From CAWAPS01 sp963783945 (GTDB taxonomy: Bacteria > Actinomycetota > Acidimicrobiia > Acidimicrobiales > Palsa-688): 64,000 bases of DNA. The stretch is from assembly GCA_963783945.1 (NCBI GenBank), contig CAWAPS010000019.1, positions 62,001 to 126,000 of the forward strand. The letters are read 5' to 3'. Position 1 is the stretch's first letter; each line of letters opens with the position of its first letter. Under the pieces are notes generated by a model. It was not told where the DNA came from, searched no databases, and saw only the letters and a program-made list of their open reading frames with translations. Positions 15,824 through 24,824 of this stretch are shown one piece after another. Position numbers and translations under genes: made by a program.

Positions 15824-17830
15824 ATGAGCGATCGCGAGCTCGAGCAGCTGGGCATCAACGTCATACGCGGTCTGGCGATGGATGCCCCCCAGAAGGCCAA
15901 CTCCGGGCATCCCGGTACGGCTATGGCCCTCGCCCCCCTGGCCCATGTGCTTTGGACCCGGATAATGCACTACGACCCGAGCGACGCGGACTGGCCCGAC
16001 CGTGACCGCTTCGTGCTCTCCTGCGGCCACGCCTGCATCCTCCTGTACTCGATGCTCTATCTCACCGGGTACGGCGTGGAGTTGGAGGACCTCAAGCAGT
16101 TTCGCCAGCTCCACAGCCGTACGCCCGGCCACCCCGAGGTTCACGATCTACCCGGCATAGAGGTGACCACCGGTCCGCTCGGCCAGGGATTCGCCAACGG
16201 GGTCGGCCTCGGAGTCGCCGAGCGGCTCCTGCGGGCCCGCTTCGGTTCGGACATCGTCGATCATCACACGTTCGTCATCTGCAGCGATGGCGACCTCATG
16301 GAGGGGATAAGCCACGAGGCGGCGTCGCTGGCCGGGCATCTCCGGCTGGGCCGCCTCATCTACGTGTACGACGACAACCACATCACCATCGACGGGGCGA
16401 CCGAGCTGACCCTGAACGACGATCCGGCGATGCGCTTCGAGGCCTACGGCTGGCACGTCGAGCGTCTGGGCGAGATCGCCAACGATACCGACGCCCTGGA
16501 GGCGGCCCTGCGCCGGGCCGTCGCCGACGAGGATCGCCCCAGCATGCTGATCCTGCGCAGCCACATCGGCTACCCCGCGCCCCATTTCACCGACTCGCCG
16601 AAGGCCCACGGGTCGCCGCTTGGTGAGGACGAGGTCAGGGCGACCAAGGAGATCCTCGGTCTGCCGCCCGACGAGACCTTCTGGGTGCCCGACGACGTCC
16701 TTTCGATGTATCGCCAGGCCATCCCGCGGGGGCAGTCCATCCGCGACGACTGGGAGAAGAGGCTGTCGTCCTGGGCCGGCGATCGCGAGGAGTGGGACAC
16801 CCTGTGGGCCGGCCGGGGCCGCCCGGGGTGGCAGGCGAAGCTTCCGGCCTGGAAAGCGGGCGAATCCATCGCCACCCGCCGCTCGGTCAACCAGGCGCTC
16901 AATGCCATCGCACCGGACGTGCCCGGTATCACCTCAGGCGGGGCCGACCTGACGGGCAACACCGGGACCAAGCTGGACAGCGCTCAGCAGAGCTTCGAGC
17001 ACCCGGAGGGCCGGGCCCTGGCTTTCGGTGTACGCGAGCACGGGATGGGCGGGGTCATGAACGGCATGGCCCTCCACGGAGGCGCGATCCCCATCGGCGG
17101 GACGTTCTTCAATTTCAGCGACTATATGCGCGGGTCGGTCCGGCTGGCCGCCCTGTCGGGAGCCAAGGTCATCTACTTCTGGAGCCACGACTCGATCGGC
17201 CTCGGCGAGGACGGACCTACCCATCAGCCGGTCGAACAGCTGGCCTCCCTGCGGGCCATGCCCGGCCTGCGGGTTATCCGCCCGGCGGACGCCAACGAGT
17301 CGGCCCAGGCCCTCAAGGTCGCGGTGGAGCGCGACGGGCCCACCGCCATGATCCTGAGCCGCCAGAACCTCCCCGTGCTAGAGGGCACGGCGACCTCTGC
17401 GGCCAACCTCGAGCGGGGGGCGTACGTGCTCGTCGACGGCGGCGACGAGCCTGATGTGGTGCTCATTGGCACCGGCTCCGAGGTGTCGGTCTGCGTCGGG
17501 GCGGCCAAGCTGCTGGAAGCCGACGGACTGGCCACCCGGGTGGTTTCGATGCCGAGCTGGGAGCTGTTCGACGAGCAGGACGACACCTACCAGGACGACG
17601 TCCTGGGGCCCGGGTCGCCGGTCCTGTCGGTCGAGGCGGCCGCTTCTTTTGGCTGGAGCCGGTGGGCCGACGACTCGGTGGCCCTCGACCACTTCGGAGC
17701 CTCGGCCCCGGGCGATCAGGTGCTGGCCGCATTCGGCTTCACTCCCGAGAACGTGGCCGACCGGGCCCGAACTCTGATTGACAATCTCGAACCTTTCGAC
17801 GACCTCTACGACGAGGAGGATGAGCCATGA
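15824..17830 (+). CDS. tkt: transketolase
   Basis: TPP enzyme that moves two-carbon units between sugar phosphates. About 668 residues. The N-terminal TPP domain holds NSGHPGTAMALAPLAHVLW, RDRFVLSCGHACILLYS and the TPP/Mg motif GDGDLMEGISHEAASLAG...DDNHITIDG. The pyrimidine-binding domain has GVREHGMGGVMNGMALHGG, and the C-terminal domain is complete. ATG at 15824 is chosen because a TAACGT box sits seven bases upstream. It opens the tkt-tal-zwf-opcA-pgl operon and overlaps tal as ATGA. Confidence 0.96.
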   Translation: MSDRELEQLGINVIRGLAMDAPQKANSGHPGTAMALAPLAHVLWTRIMHYDPSDADWPDRDRFVLSCGHACILLYSMLYLTGYGVELEDLKQFRQLHSRTPGHPEVHDLPGIEVTTGPLGQGFANGVGLGVAERLLRARFGSDIVDHHTFVICSDGDLMEGISHEAASLAGHLRLGRLIYVYDDNHITIDGATELTLNDDPAMRFEAYGWHVERLGEIANDTDALEAALRRAVADEDRPSMLILRSHIGYPAPHFTDSPKAHGSPLGEDEVRATKEILGLPPDETFWVPDDVLSMYRQAIPRGQSIRDDWEKRLSSWAGDREEWDTLWAGRGRPGWQAKLPAWKAGESIATRRSVNQALNAIAPDVPGITSGGADLTGNTGTKLDSAQQSFEHPEGRALAFGVREHGMGGVMNGMALHGGAIPIGGTFFNFSDYMRGSVRLAALSGAKVIYFWSHDSIGLGEDGPTHQPVEQLASLRAMPGLRVIRPADANESAQALKVAVERDGPTAMILSRQNLPVLEGTATSAANLERGAYVLVDGGDEPDVVLIGTGSEVSVCVGAAKLLEADGLATRVVSMPSWELFDEQDDTYQDDVLGPGSPVLSVEAAASFGWSRWADDSVALDHFGASAPGDQVLAAFGFTPENVADRARTLIDNLEPFDDLYDEEDEP

Positions 17831-18930
17831 CCCGACTTCAACAGCTGCACTCCGAGTGCGGCCAGAGCCCCTGGATCGACAACCTGAACCGCCCCAGTAT
17901 CCAGGGCGGTGGACTGCAGAAGCTGGTCGCCGACGGCATCCGCGGCGTGACCTCGAACCCGACGATCTTCCAAAAAGCCATGACCGGCTCCGACGCCTAT
18001 GACGAGCAGTTCACCGAGTTGACATCCAAAGGCTCGGTAGACACGGCGTTCTGGGACATGGCCATCGAAGATGTCACGAACGCGTGCGGGGTTCTCCGAC
18101 CCATCTACGACGCCAGCGGGGGGGCCGACGGTTTTGTGTCGCTCGAAGTGTCACCGGTCCTGGCCAACGACACCGCGGGCACGATCGAGGCGGCCCGCTC
18201 GCTGCACGAGCGGATCAGCCTGCCCAACCTGATGGTCAAGATCCCCGCCACCGCCGCCGGAGTCCCCGCTATCCGGCAGATGATCTCCGAGGGCCGCAAC
18301 ATCAACGTGACCCTGATATTCAGCCTGGAGCGCCACGGCGAGGTCATCGAGGCCTATCAGGCCGGCCTGGAAGCGCTCTCGGCGGCGGGCGGGAACCTGG
18401 CGGCGGTCCACAGCGTGGCGTCGTTCTTCGTGAGCCGGGTGGACACCGAGGTCGACAGGCGGCTCCAGGCGATTGGCGGGGCGGCGGCCCAGCAGCTGGC
18501 CGGCAAGGCGGCGGTGGCCCAGGCCAAGCTGGCGTACCAGCTGTTTGCCGAGCGGTTCTCGGGTCCCCGGTGGGAGGCCCTGACCGCCGCCGGCGCCCAT
18601 CGCCAGCGCCCGTTGTGGGCGTCGACTTCGACCAAGAACCCGGCGTACCCGGACCTGCTCTACGTGGACAGCCTGATCGGTCCGGACACTGTCAACACCA
18701 TGCCGGACGCCACGGTGGAGGCCTTCGAAGACCATGGCCGGGTGGTCCGGACGGTCGACTCCGACCCCGACCAGGCCCGCACCGAGCTCGAGGCGCTGGC
18801 CGGGGCCGGCGTGGACATGGCCGACGTGTCGCGCGTTCTGGAGGAGGAGGGAGTGGCGTCTTTCGTCAAGAGCTTTGACGAGCTGCTGCAGTCGCTGACC
18901 GATAAGGCCAACGCCAGATCCGCCGGGTAG
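17827..18930 (+). CDS. tal: transaldolase
   Basis: Transfers a dihydroxyacetone unit in the non-oxidative pentose phosphate pathway. 367 residues, the long actinobacterial type. Motifs include GVTSNPTIFQKAM near 40 and LPNLMVKIPATAAGVPAI, whose lysine forms the Schiff base. Others are NVTLIFSLERH, SFFVSRVDTEVDRRL and LWASTSTKNPAYPD. The start overlaps the tkt stop by 4 bp, and zwf follows 15 bp downstream. Confidence 0.97.
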   Translation: MTRLQQLHSECGQSPWIDNLNRPSIQGGGLQKLVADGIRGVTSNPTIFQKAMTGSDAYDEQFTELTSKGSVDTAFWDMAIEDVTNACGVLRPIYDASGGADGFVSLEVSPVLANDTAGTIEAARSLHERISLPNLMVKIPATAAGVPAIRQMISEGRNINVTLIFSLERHGEVIEAYQAGLEALSAAGGNLAAVHSVASFFVSRVDTEVDRRLQAIGGAAAQQLAGKAAVAQAKLAYQLFAERFSGPRWEALTAAGAHRQRPLWASTSTKNPAYPDLLYVDSLIGPDTVNTMPDATVEAFEDHGRVVRTVDSDPDQARTELEALAGAGVDMADVSRVLEEEGVASFVKSFDELLQSLTDKANARSAG

Positions 18931-18945
18931 GAGGACGAATCCCCG

Positions 18946-20466
18946 TTGACCGACCTGCTACCGCCCAACCCTCTGGTCAACCCGAAGGACACGACCCGGC
19001 GGGCCCCCCCAGGCATCCTGGTCGTGGTCGGGGCGTCAGGGGATCTGACGTCACGCAAGCTGCTGCCGGCCCTGGAGCGGCTCAGCCGGCGCCGCCTTCT
19101 GCCCCAGGCCTTTGCCGTGGTGGGCGTGGCCCGCACCGACCTCGACGACGACGGGTTCCGCCAGCTGATGACCAACGCCGTGCCGGACGCCTCGCCGGCG
19201 TGGTCGGAAGTGGTCAAGCACAGCCGCTACGTCGCCGGCGACTACGGCGATCCTGAGACCTTCCAGGAGCTCGCGGCCGTGCTGCTCGACGTCGAGGCCG
19301 ACGTGGGGTCGAACGGCAACCGGACCTTCTACCTGGCGACGGTTCCTGCGGTGTTCGAGGAGGTGGCCGACGGGCTCGGGAAGGCCGGATTGAACCAGGC
19401 CCTCCAGCCGGGTGCGGCCGTAAGGGTGGTGATCGAGAAGCCCTTCGGCCGCGATCTGGCGAGCGCCCGCCAGCTCGACGCCGCGCTCCACCGCGCCTTC
19501 GACGAGGACCAGATCTACCGGATCGACCACTACCTGGGCAAGGAGACGGTGCAAAATGTCCTGGCCCTGCGCTTCGCCAACGCCATCTTCGAGCCCCTCT
19601 GGAACCGCAGCTACATCGACCACGTGCAGATAACCGTGGCCGAGTGCCTCGGAGTGGAAAAACGGGGAGGCTTCTACGAACGGGCGGGCGCCCTGCGCGA
19701 CATCGTCCAGAACCACGTCATGCAGGTGCTGTCGCTGACCCTGATGGAACCTCCCGGCACCATCGACGCCCAGGGGATACGCGACGAGAAGGTCAAGGCA
19801 CTGAAGTCGGTCGTCATCCCGACCCCGGAGGACGTTCGCACCAACGTGGTGAGGGGCCAGTACGACAGCGGTTGGAGCGAAGGGGTGGCGGTCCCCGCTT
19901 ACCGGCAGGAGCCGGATGTGGACCCCAACAGCGAGACCGAGACCTACGTCGCCATGAAGCTGATGGTGGACAACTGGCGGTGGGCCGGGGTGCCCATCTA
20001 CATCCGCACCGGCAAGCGGCTGCCCAAACGGTTGACGGAAGTGGCCCTGCAGTTCCAGGGGGTTCCCCACCTGGCGTTCGCGGCTGATGAGAGCCGCGAT
20101 CTGCGGCCGAACACCCTGGTGCTACGGATTCAACCCGACGAGGGGGTCGCCCTCCGGTTTGGCGCCAAGGTCCCGGGCCAGGCCTTCAAGGTCCGCGACG
20201 TGCTGATGGACATGTCGTACGGTTCGGCCTTCCTCGAGGAGGCTCCCGATGCCTACGAGCGACTGCTTCTGGACGCCATGGTCGGTGATCCCACGCTGTT
20301 CATTCGCAGCGACGAGGTGGACCAGGCCTGGCAGATCGTCGACCCCATTCAGCAAGCCTGGGGGGCCAGGGCGACGCCTCTGGCCGGCTACGCCGCGGGC
20401 ACGTGGGGCCCCCGCCAGGCCGACCAACTGATCGAGAGAGACGGACGGCAATGGCGGACGCCGTAG
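18946..20466 (+). CDS. zwf: glucose-6-phosphate 1-dehydrogenase
   Basis: Makes 6-phosphogluconolactone and NAD(P)H, the first oxidative step. 506 residues. The nucleotide-binding motif is VVVGASGDLTSRKLLPAL near 30. The substrate and catalytic motif is RIDHYLGKETVQNVLALRF near 190, followed by GGFYERAGALRDIVQNH. Start is TTG at 18946, with a clear TAGGAGGAC ribosome site and good spacing. The 3' end overlaps opcA, its assembly factor, by 16 bp. Confidence 0.97.
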   Translation: MTDLLPPNPLVNPKDTTRRAPPGILVVVGASGDLTSRKLLPALERLSRRRLLPQAFAVVGVARTDLDDDGFRQLMTNAVPDASPAWSEVVKHSRYVAGDYGDPETFQELAAVLLDVEADVGSNGNRTFYLATVPAVFEEVADGLGKAGLNQALQPGAAVRVVIEKPFGRDLASARQLDAALHRAFDEDQIYRIDHYLGKETVQNVLALRFANAIFEPLWNRSYIDHVQITVAECLGVEKRGGFYERAGALRDIVQNHVMQVLSLTLMEPPGTIDAQGIRDEKVKALKSVVIPTPEDVRTNVVRGQYDSGWSEGVAVPAYRQEPDVDPNSETETYVAMKLMVDNWRWAGVPIYIRTGKRLPKRLTEVALQFQGVPHLAFAADESRDLRPNTLVLRIQPDEGVALRFGAKVPGQAFKVRDVLMDMSYGSAFLEEAPDAYERLLLDAMVGDPTLFIRSDEVDQAWQIVDPIQQAWGARATPLAGYAAGTWGPRQADQLIERDGRQWRTP

Positions 20467-21428
20467 CCGTCGATACCTGGAGCGGCGGAGGTATCCGGCT
20501 GAACGACGTGGTGAGCGCCATGACCGAACTGCGCCACCAGTCGACCGACCGCAGCCCGGCCCGCACCGCGGTCATGACCATCATCGCCGTGGCCCGCACC
20601 GACGAGCAGGCCTACGCCGCGACCAACGCTCTGCGCGTCCTCGGAGGACACCACCCGGCCCGCATCCTGATCCTGCGGCCCGACCCCGACCAGGTGGCGT
20701 GCCTGAGCGCCCGGGCTTCCCTCTATGAGGTCCGAGACGAGCATCACCAGATGAACTTCGAGGAGGTGATCCTCTCGGTTTGCGGGCAGGCCGCCCTCCA
20801 CCTCGACTCGGTCGTGGAGGCGTTCACCCTGTCGGACCTTCCCGTCGCCGTCTGGTACGTCAGCTCCCTGCCCGATGCGACCGACCCGCTGCTATCGGTG
20901 GCCACAGCCGTGCTGCTCGACAGCCGGGACGCCCCCGACGCCACTGAGTTGCGCTCGCTGCTGGGACTGGCCCGGCGGCGCACCGTGGTCGACCTGTCGT
21001 GGATCCGCCTGGCTCCGTGGCGCGAGCTGCTCGCCGGCCTGTTCGAGCCGGCGAACGCCCGTCCCTGGATCGAGGGGGTACAGCGGGTCGAAGTCCGCGG
21101 CAAAGGGGGACCCCGTCAGCTGCTCGGGGGATGGCTGGTCGGGCAACTCCGGCTGTCGCCGGCCCAGATCACCCTCATGGACGGTCGCCACGTGGAGATC
21201 CGATTGGAGAGCCGGCTCGGCGACGAGGTCGCGACTTTCACGGTCGAGCGCGGCGATCACCGGAAGGTGGCGGCTCAGGCTTTGCTGCCGAGCGGACTCA
21301 GCCCTCGCCAGTTCATCTCCCTGGCCGAGGACCCGCTCCCGACCTCGCTGTCGTTGGCGCTGACCCACCTCGAGCCCGATCCCACGTGGGAGCGGGCCCT
21401 GTCGTTCGCGGCTTCGCTGGCCCTCTGA
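20451..21428 (+). CDS. opcA: glucose-6-phosphate dehydrogenase assembly protein OpcA
   Basis: Actinobacterial and cyanobacterial partner that helps Zwf oligomerise. 325 residues from ATG at 20451, starting MADAVAVDTWSGGGIRLNDV. Blocks typical of the family include RTAVMTIIAVARTDEQAYAA, HPARILILRPDPD, LPVAVWYVSSLP and RRTVVDLSWIRLAPWRELLA. A GTG at 20403 would extend into zwf and is less likely. It always accompanies zwf in Actinobacteria, as here. Confidence 0.93.
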   Translation: MADAVAVDTWSGGGIRLNDVVSAMTELRHQSTDRSPARTAVMTIIAVARTDEQAYAATNALRVLGGHHPARILILRPDPDQVACLSARASLYEVRDEHHQMNFEEVILSVCGQAALHLDSVVEAFTLSDLPVAVWYVSSLPDATDPLLSVATAVLLDSRDAPDATELRSLLGLARRRTVVDLSWIRLAPWRELLAGLFEPANARPWIEGVQRVEVRGKGGPRQLLGGWLVGQLRLSPAQITLMDGRHVEIRLESRLGDEVATFTVERGDHRKVAAQALLPSGLSPRQFISLAEDPLPTSLSLALTHLEPDPTWERALSFAASLAL

Positions 21429-21459
21429 ACGTGCTGCCGGGTGCGTGGCGCCCAACGCA

Positions 21460-21465
21460 TAGTGT
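21460..21465 (+). promoter_or_regulatory. possible -10 box for leaderless pgl
   Basis: TAGTGT ends eight bases before the pgl GTG, within the 45 bp gap after opcA. It suggests an internal promoter in the pentose phosphate operon. Confidence 0.4.
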
Positions 21466-21473
21466 GCTGATTC

Positions 21474-22139
21474 GTGAACGGAGAACTGATCGTGGTGGAT
21501 GACGTGCCCGGCGCCTTCGCCGGCTACGTCATCGAGGCCTGGAAGGGTCGACTCGACGACCTGTTCAGCTTCGCTCTATCGGGTGGCGACACGGCCCGGC
21601 TCTGCTACGAGCGCTTGGCCGCCGAGAGCTCCGACGTGATCGACTGGCTGTCGGTGAACATCTACTGGGGGGACGAACGCTGCATGCCGGGGGATCATCC
21701 CGACTCCAACCAGCTCCTCGGCCGGCAAGCGCTGCTCGAGCGGGTGGGGGCGGCCAACGCGGTCTATCCGATGAGCTGCGACGACGGCCCCGACGCCTAC
21801 CAGCTCCGCCTGGGAGAGGTCGGCAAGCTCGACGTGATCCATTTGGGGATGGGACCGGACGGCCACACGGCGTCCCTTTTTCCCGGCTCCGATGCGCTGG
21901 ACGCCGATCCGGGGCAGCTGGTGGCCCGCAATGAGGACAAGTCGGGGAACAATCCTTATCCCCGCCTGACCCTGACCTTCTCGGGGATCGCCCGCTCGCG
22001 TCTGGCTATCTTCACCGTGGTCGGCGCGGACAAGCGCGACGCCCTCCGGTCGCTCATGGACGGGGTGGACCTCCCCGCCGGCCGGGTCACCGCCGACCGG
22101 GTGGTGTGGCTGGTCGACCACGAGGCCCTGCCGGGCTAG
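21474..22139 (+). CDS. pgl: 6-phosphogluconolactonase
   Basis: Hydrolyses 6-phosphogluconolactone after Zwf. 221 residues of the DevB/SOL type: FSFALSGGDTARLCYERLA near 30, VNIYWGDERCMPGDHPDSN near 63 and DVIHLGMGPDGHTASLFPG near 120. No gnd gene follows, so 6-phosphogluconate dehydrogenase must be encoded elsewhere. GTG start. LOG-family gene begins 4 bp after its stop. Confidence 0.95.
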   Translation: MNGELIVVDDVPGAFAGYVIEAWKGRLDDLFSFALSGGDTARLCYERLAAESSDVIDWLSVNIYWGDERCMPGDHPDSNQLLGRQALLERVGAANAVYPMSCDDGPDAYQLRLGEVGKLDVIHLGMGPDGHTASLFPGSDALDADPGQLVARNEDKSGNNPYPRLTLTFSGIARSRLAIFTVVGADKRDALRSLMDGVDLPAGRVTADRVVWLVDHEALPG

Positions 22140-22143
22140 CCGT

Positions 22144-23199
22144 ATGGCCGCTCCGGCACCCTACGAGCGCCAGCTCGGCGAACTCCTCGACGAGATCGGG
22201 GCCACGGCCAATCGCGATCAGCTCCTCGAGATCCTCGGGACGGTCGTGAGGTTGGCCTCGGACGGCACCGCCCGGCTGGACCTCAAGATTGCCAACGCCG
22301 CCCTGAAGGAGATGTGCGAGGGGTTCGAGGTCTTCGCCCCGTACCGGCACGTGCGCAAGCTCACCATGTTCGGATCGGCGCGTACCCTGCCGTCGGATCC
22401 CCTGTACGCGCAGGCTCGGGATCTCTCCCGGCTGCTGGCCGAGCACGGCTGGGCCACGGTCACCGGCGCCGGCCCCGGGATCATGGCCGCCGGGCTGGAA
22501 GGGGCCGGGCCGGACAAGGCCTTCGGGATAAACATCCGGCTACCGTTCGAGCAGGGAGCCAACCAGTTCATAAAAGACGATCCCAAACTGGTCTCCATGA
22601 AGTATTTCTTCACCCGGAAGTTGCTTCTCATCAAGGAATCTTTCGGCTACGCCGTGCTGCCCGGCGGTTTCGGCACCCTCGACGAGGCCTTCGAGCTGCT
22701 GACTCTCATCCAGACCGGTAAGGCCGAGCCGGCGCCGGTCGTACTGCTCGAGGTCCCCGGCCACAACTACTGGAAGGCGTGGGAGCGGTTCGTCGCCGAC
22801 GAGGTGATCGCGCGCGGCCTGGCCAGCCCGGCCGACACCCGGCTCTACCGGGTGGTGGACACGGTGGAGGACGCGGCCGCCGAGATCCTCGGCTTCTACC
22901 GCAACTACCACTCGCTCCGGTGGGTCGGCGACATCCTGGTCCTGCGGCTCGAGACCGCCCCGACCGATGACGAGGTGGCCGCTCTGTCGGCGGAGTTCGC
23001 CGACGCCCTCGTCGCTCCGATCGAGATACTGGCCAAGCCGCTTCACGCTGAGCGCCGCACCGACGACTTCCAGGACAAAGCCAGGCTGGCGCTGCGCTTC
23101 GACCGGGTCTCCTACGCCCGCCTGCGCCAGCTGATCGATGCATTGAACGCGCTGCCGAGCGCCCCGCCGGCGCCTCGCATCGACGCCATCGCCCGCTGA
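22144..23199 (+). CDS. LOG-family protein (nucleotide 5'-monophosphate phosphoribohydrolase-like)
   Basis: 351 residues with a Rossmann core carrying MFGSARTLPSDPLYAQA, TGAGPGIMAAGLEGAG and the family signature LPGGFGTLDEAFELLTLIQ. Characterised relatives release bases from nucleoside monophosphates, including cytokinin precursors. This one has an extra ~75-residue N-terminal helical part and a ~100-residue C-terminal domain, so substrate is uncertain. It directly follows pgl and ends before a set of hairpin-forming repeats. Confidence 0.85.
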   Translation: MAAPAPYERQLGELLDEIGATANRDQLLEILGTVVRLASDGTARLDLKIANAALKEMCEGFEVFAPYRHVRKLTMFGSARTLPSDPLYAQARDLSRLLAEHGWATVTGAGPGIMAAGLEGAGPDKAFGINIRLPFEQGANQFIKDDPKLVSMKYFFTRKLLLIKESFGYAVLPGGFGTLDEAFELLTLIQTGKAEPAPVVLLEVPGHNYWKAWERFVADEVIARGLASPADTRLYRVVDTVEDAAAEILGFYRNYHSLRWVGDILVLRLETAPTDDEVAALSAEFADALVAPIEILAKPLHAERRTDDFQDKARLALRFDRVSYARLRQLIDALNALPSAPPAPRIDAIAR

Positions 23200-23280
23200 C
23201 CGGGGCCGGCGATGCCCGGTGGCCGCGCTCGGCCAAGCCGGGTCCATGGCCCGCCCCAGCCGTCTCCTGGCGCCTGCCAT

Positions 23281-23398
23281 GACCACTTCGCGTCGCGACC
23301 TTCGCCACCGGGGTGAGGTCTCGACGCGTTCGGGCGAATAGTGACCACTTTGCGTCGCGACCGGGCATCTCTCCGGAAGGTCGCGACGCGAAGTGGTC
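23281..23398. repeat. three copies of a 20 bp motif forming hairpins
   Basis: GACCACTTCGCGTCGCGACC occurs at 23281-23300, with one change (TTTG for TTCG) at 23343-23362, and exactly inverted at 23379-23398. Copies two and three form a 20 bp stem around a 16 nt loop. A degenerate inverted piece (GGTCTCGACGCG) near 23318 could pair with copy one. The array lies between the convergent LOG gene and the glc operon end. It may act as a two-way terminator or a REP-like element; there is no U-tract. Confidence 0.75.
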
Positions 23399-23454
23399 AG
23401 ACCGGTGGCGGCGTCCGGGTGGGCCTGGCCAGGTGCGGATGGGAGCCGAGCGGG

Positions 23455-23655
23455 CTAGTCGACTTCGTCCGGGTCGGAAAGGACGGCGGCGGCTTTCTCG
23501 ACCGCCCGCCTGGCCCGGCTCAGCCGCCGCTCGTCCACCGGAAGCTCGGAGCCGCCGGCGTCGATCGACTGGCGCAGTCGCTCGATGGCGAGGTCGCGCA
23601 GCTCCTCGGCGATGGAGTTCAGCCGGTCCCGGATGTCCTCGAACTCCCCCGCCAT
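23455..23655 (-). CDS. small coiled-coil protein, unknown
   Basis: 66 residues from ATG at 23655, which overlaps the glcF stop as ATGA. It starts MAGEFEDIRDRLNSIAEELRD and is almost wholly charged helix with heptad-like spacing; it ends KAAAVLSDPDEVD. Size and pattern recall XseB-like small subunits, but no XseA gene is near and the conserved XseB sequence is not obvious. It is likely co-translated with the glycolate oxidase genes. Confidence 0.65.
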   Translation of the reverse strand: MAGEFEDIRDRLNSIAEELRDLAIERLRQSIDAGGSELPVDERRLSRARRAVEKAAAVLSDPDEVD

Positions 23656-24824
23656 CAGCCCACGTCCAGGCCGGCGGCGCCGGCGATGATCTCGACCGGG
23701 TGACAGGCGGGGACGCCGGCGGCGGCGAGCCAGATGCTGCAACCGGGGTTGGCGCTCGCCACCACATCGGCCCGGGCGGCTTCGATCACCTCCACCTTCT
23801 GGTCCCGCACGGCCGACGCCAGCGCGGGCTGGAGGGCGCTGTAGGCGCCCCCGGCGCCGCAGCACCGACCCTCGTCGGTCAGCTCGATGATCTCCCCGTA
23901 CGGCCGGAGCACCGTGCGCACGTGCATCTCGGCCCGCTGGACATGGCGCAGGTGGCACGGGTCCTGCACTGCGATCCGGCGGGGCGGGCCTCCGGCCCGT
24001 TTGGCCGGGAGATCGGCGGCCCGTCCCGCCATCCACTCGTGGATGTCCTGCACCCGGGCGGCGAAGGCCGCGGCCTCCTCTGTGCCGACCAGATGGCCGT
24101 AGTCCCGGAGGGCGGCGCCGCAGCCGGCCGAATCGACCAGGATGGGGGCCGAGCCCGGAAAGGCCCCGATCACCCGGCGGGCCAGCCGCCGGGCGTCATC
24201 CTCCAGGCCGGCGTGTACCTGGAGGGCGCCGCAACACGCGGCGGCCGAACCGGGTAGTGCCACCCCCACCCCCATGGCGCCGAGCACAGCGATGGCGGCC
24301 CGGTGCACCCGGCGCTGCCACGCATCCATGACGCACCCGGTGAACAGCCACACGTCCTGACCGGTGGCCGCCAGCGCCGGTTGGCGCCACGGCAGCGGGG
24401 GCAGAGCCAATCGTCGGGCCAGCGGCCGGGGTATCAGCCGAGCCCGTTGGGCCAGCGCACCGGCCCGGCTCAACCCGACGAGCAACCGATGGTGTCCGAG
24501 GACCCGGTACCCGGCCCGTTGCCACGCCGGAACGGTGCGCGGCGCCAGCGCCGATCTCGTCTGCTCCATCAACCGGCCGAACGGAACCGAAGACGGGCAG
24601 GCCGTCTCGCACGCCCGGCACTGAACGCAGGTCTCCACCATGCGTAAGAAAGAACCGTCGACCAGCGCGCCCCCATCCACCGCGCGCATGCCGGCGATCC
24701 GGCCGCGGGGCGACAGAGCCTCCTCGCCGGTCACCCGATAGGTCGGGCAGTGGGCCAGGCACAACCCGCAGGACACGCAGGCGTCAAGACCGTGAGGGTC
24801 GAGACCTAGGGCGTGGGTGCTCAT
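23655..24824 (-). CDS. glcF: glycolate oxidase iron-sulfur subunit
   Basis: Electron-transfer subunit of the membrane-associated glycolate dehydrogenase complex. 389 residues with two 4Fe-4S motifs, CVSCGLCLAHCPTYR near 17 and CVQCRACETACPSS near 66. Two CCG-type motifs follow (AAACCGALQVHAG and GRCCGAGGAYS) that bind a further cluster in this family. The ATG overlaps the glcE stop by 4 bp. Confidence 0.92.
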   Translation of the reverse strand: MSTHALGLDPHGLDACVSCGLCLAHCPTYRVTGEEALSPRGRIAGMRAVDGGALVDGSFLRMVETCVQCRACETACPSSVPFGRLMEQTRSALAPRTVPAWQRAGYRVLGHHRLLVGLSRAGALAQRARLIPRPLARRLALPPLPWRQPALAATGQDVWLFTGCVMDAWQRRVHRAAIAVLGAMGVGVALPGSAAACCGALQVHAGLEDDARRLARRVIGAFPGSAPILVDSAGCGAALRDYGHLVGTEEAAAFAARVQDIHEWMAGRAADLPAKRAGGPPRRIAVQDPCHLRHVQRAEMHVRTVLRPYGEIIELTDEGRCCGAGGAYSALQPALASAVRDQKVEVIEAARADVVASANPGCSIWLAAAGVPACHPVEIIAGAAGLDVG

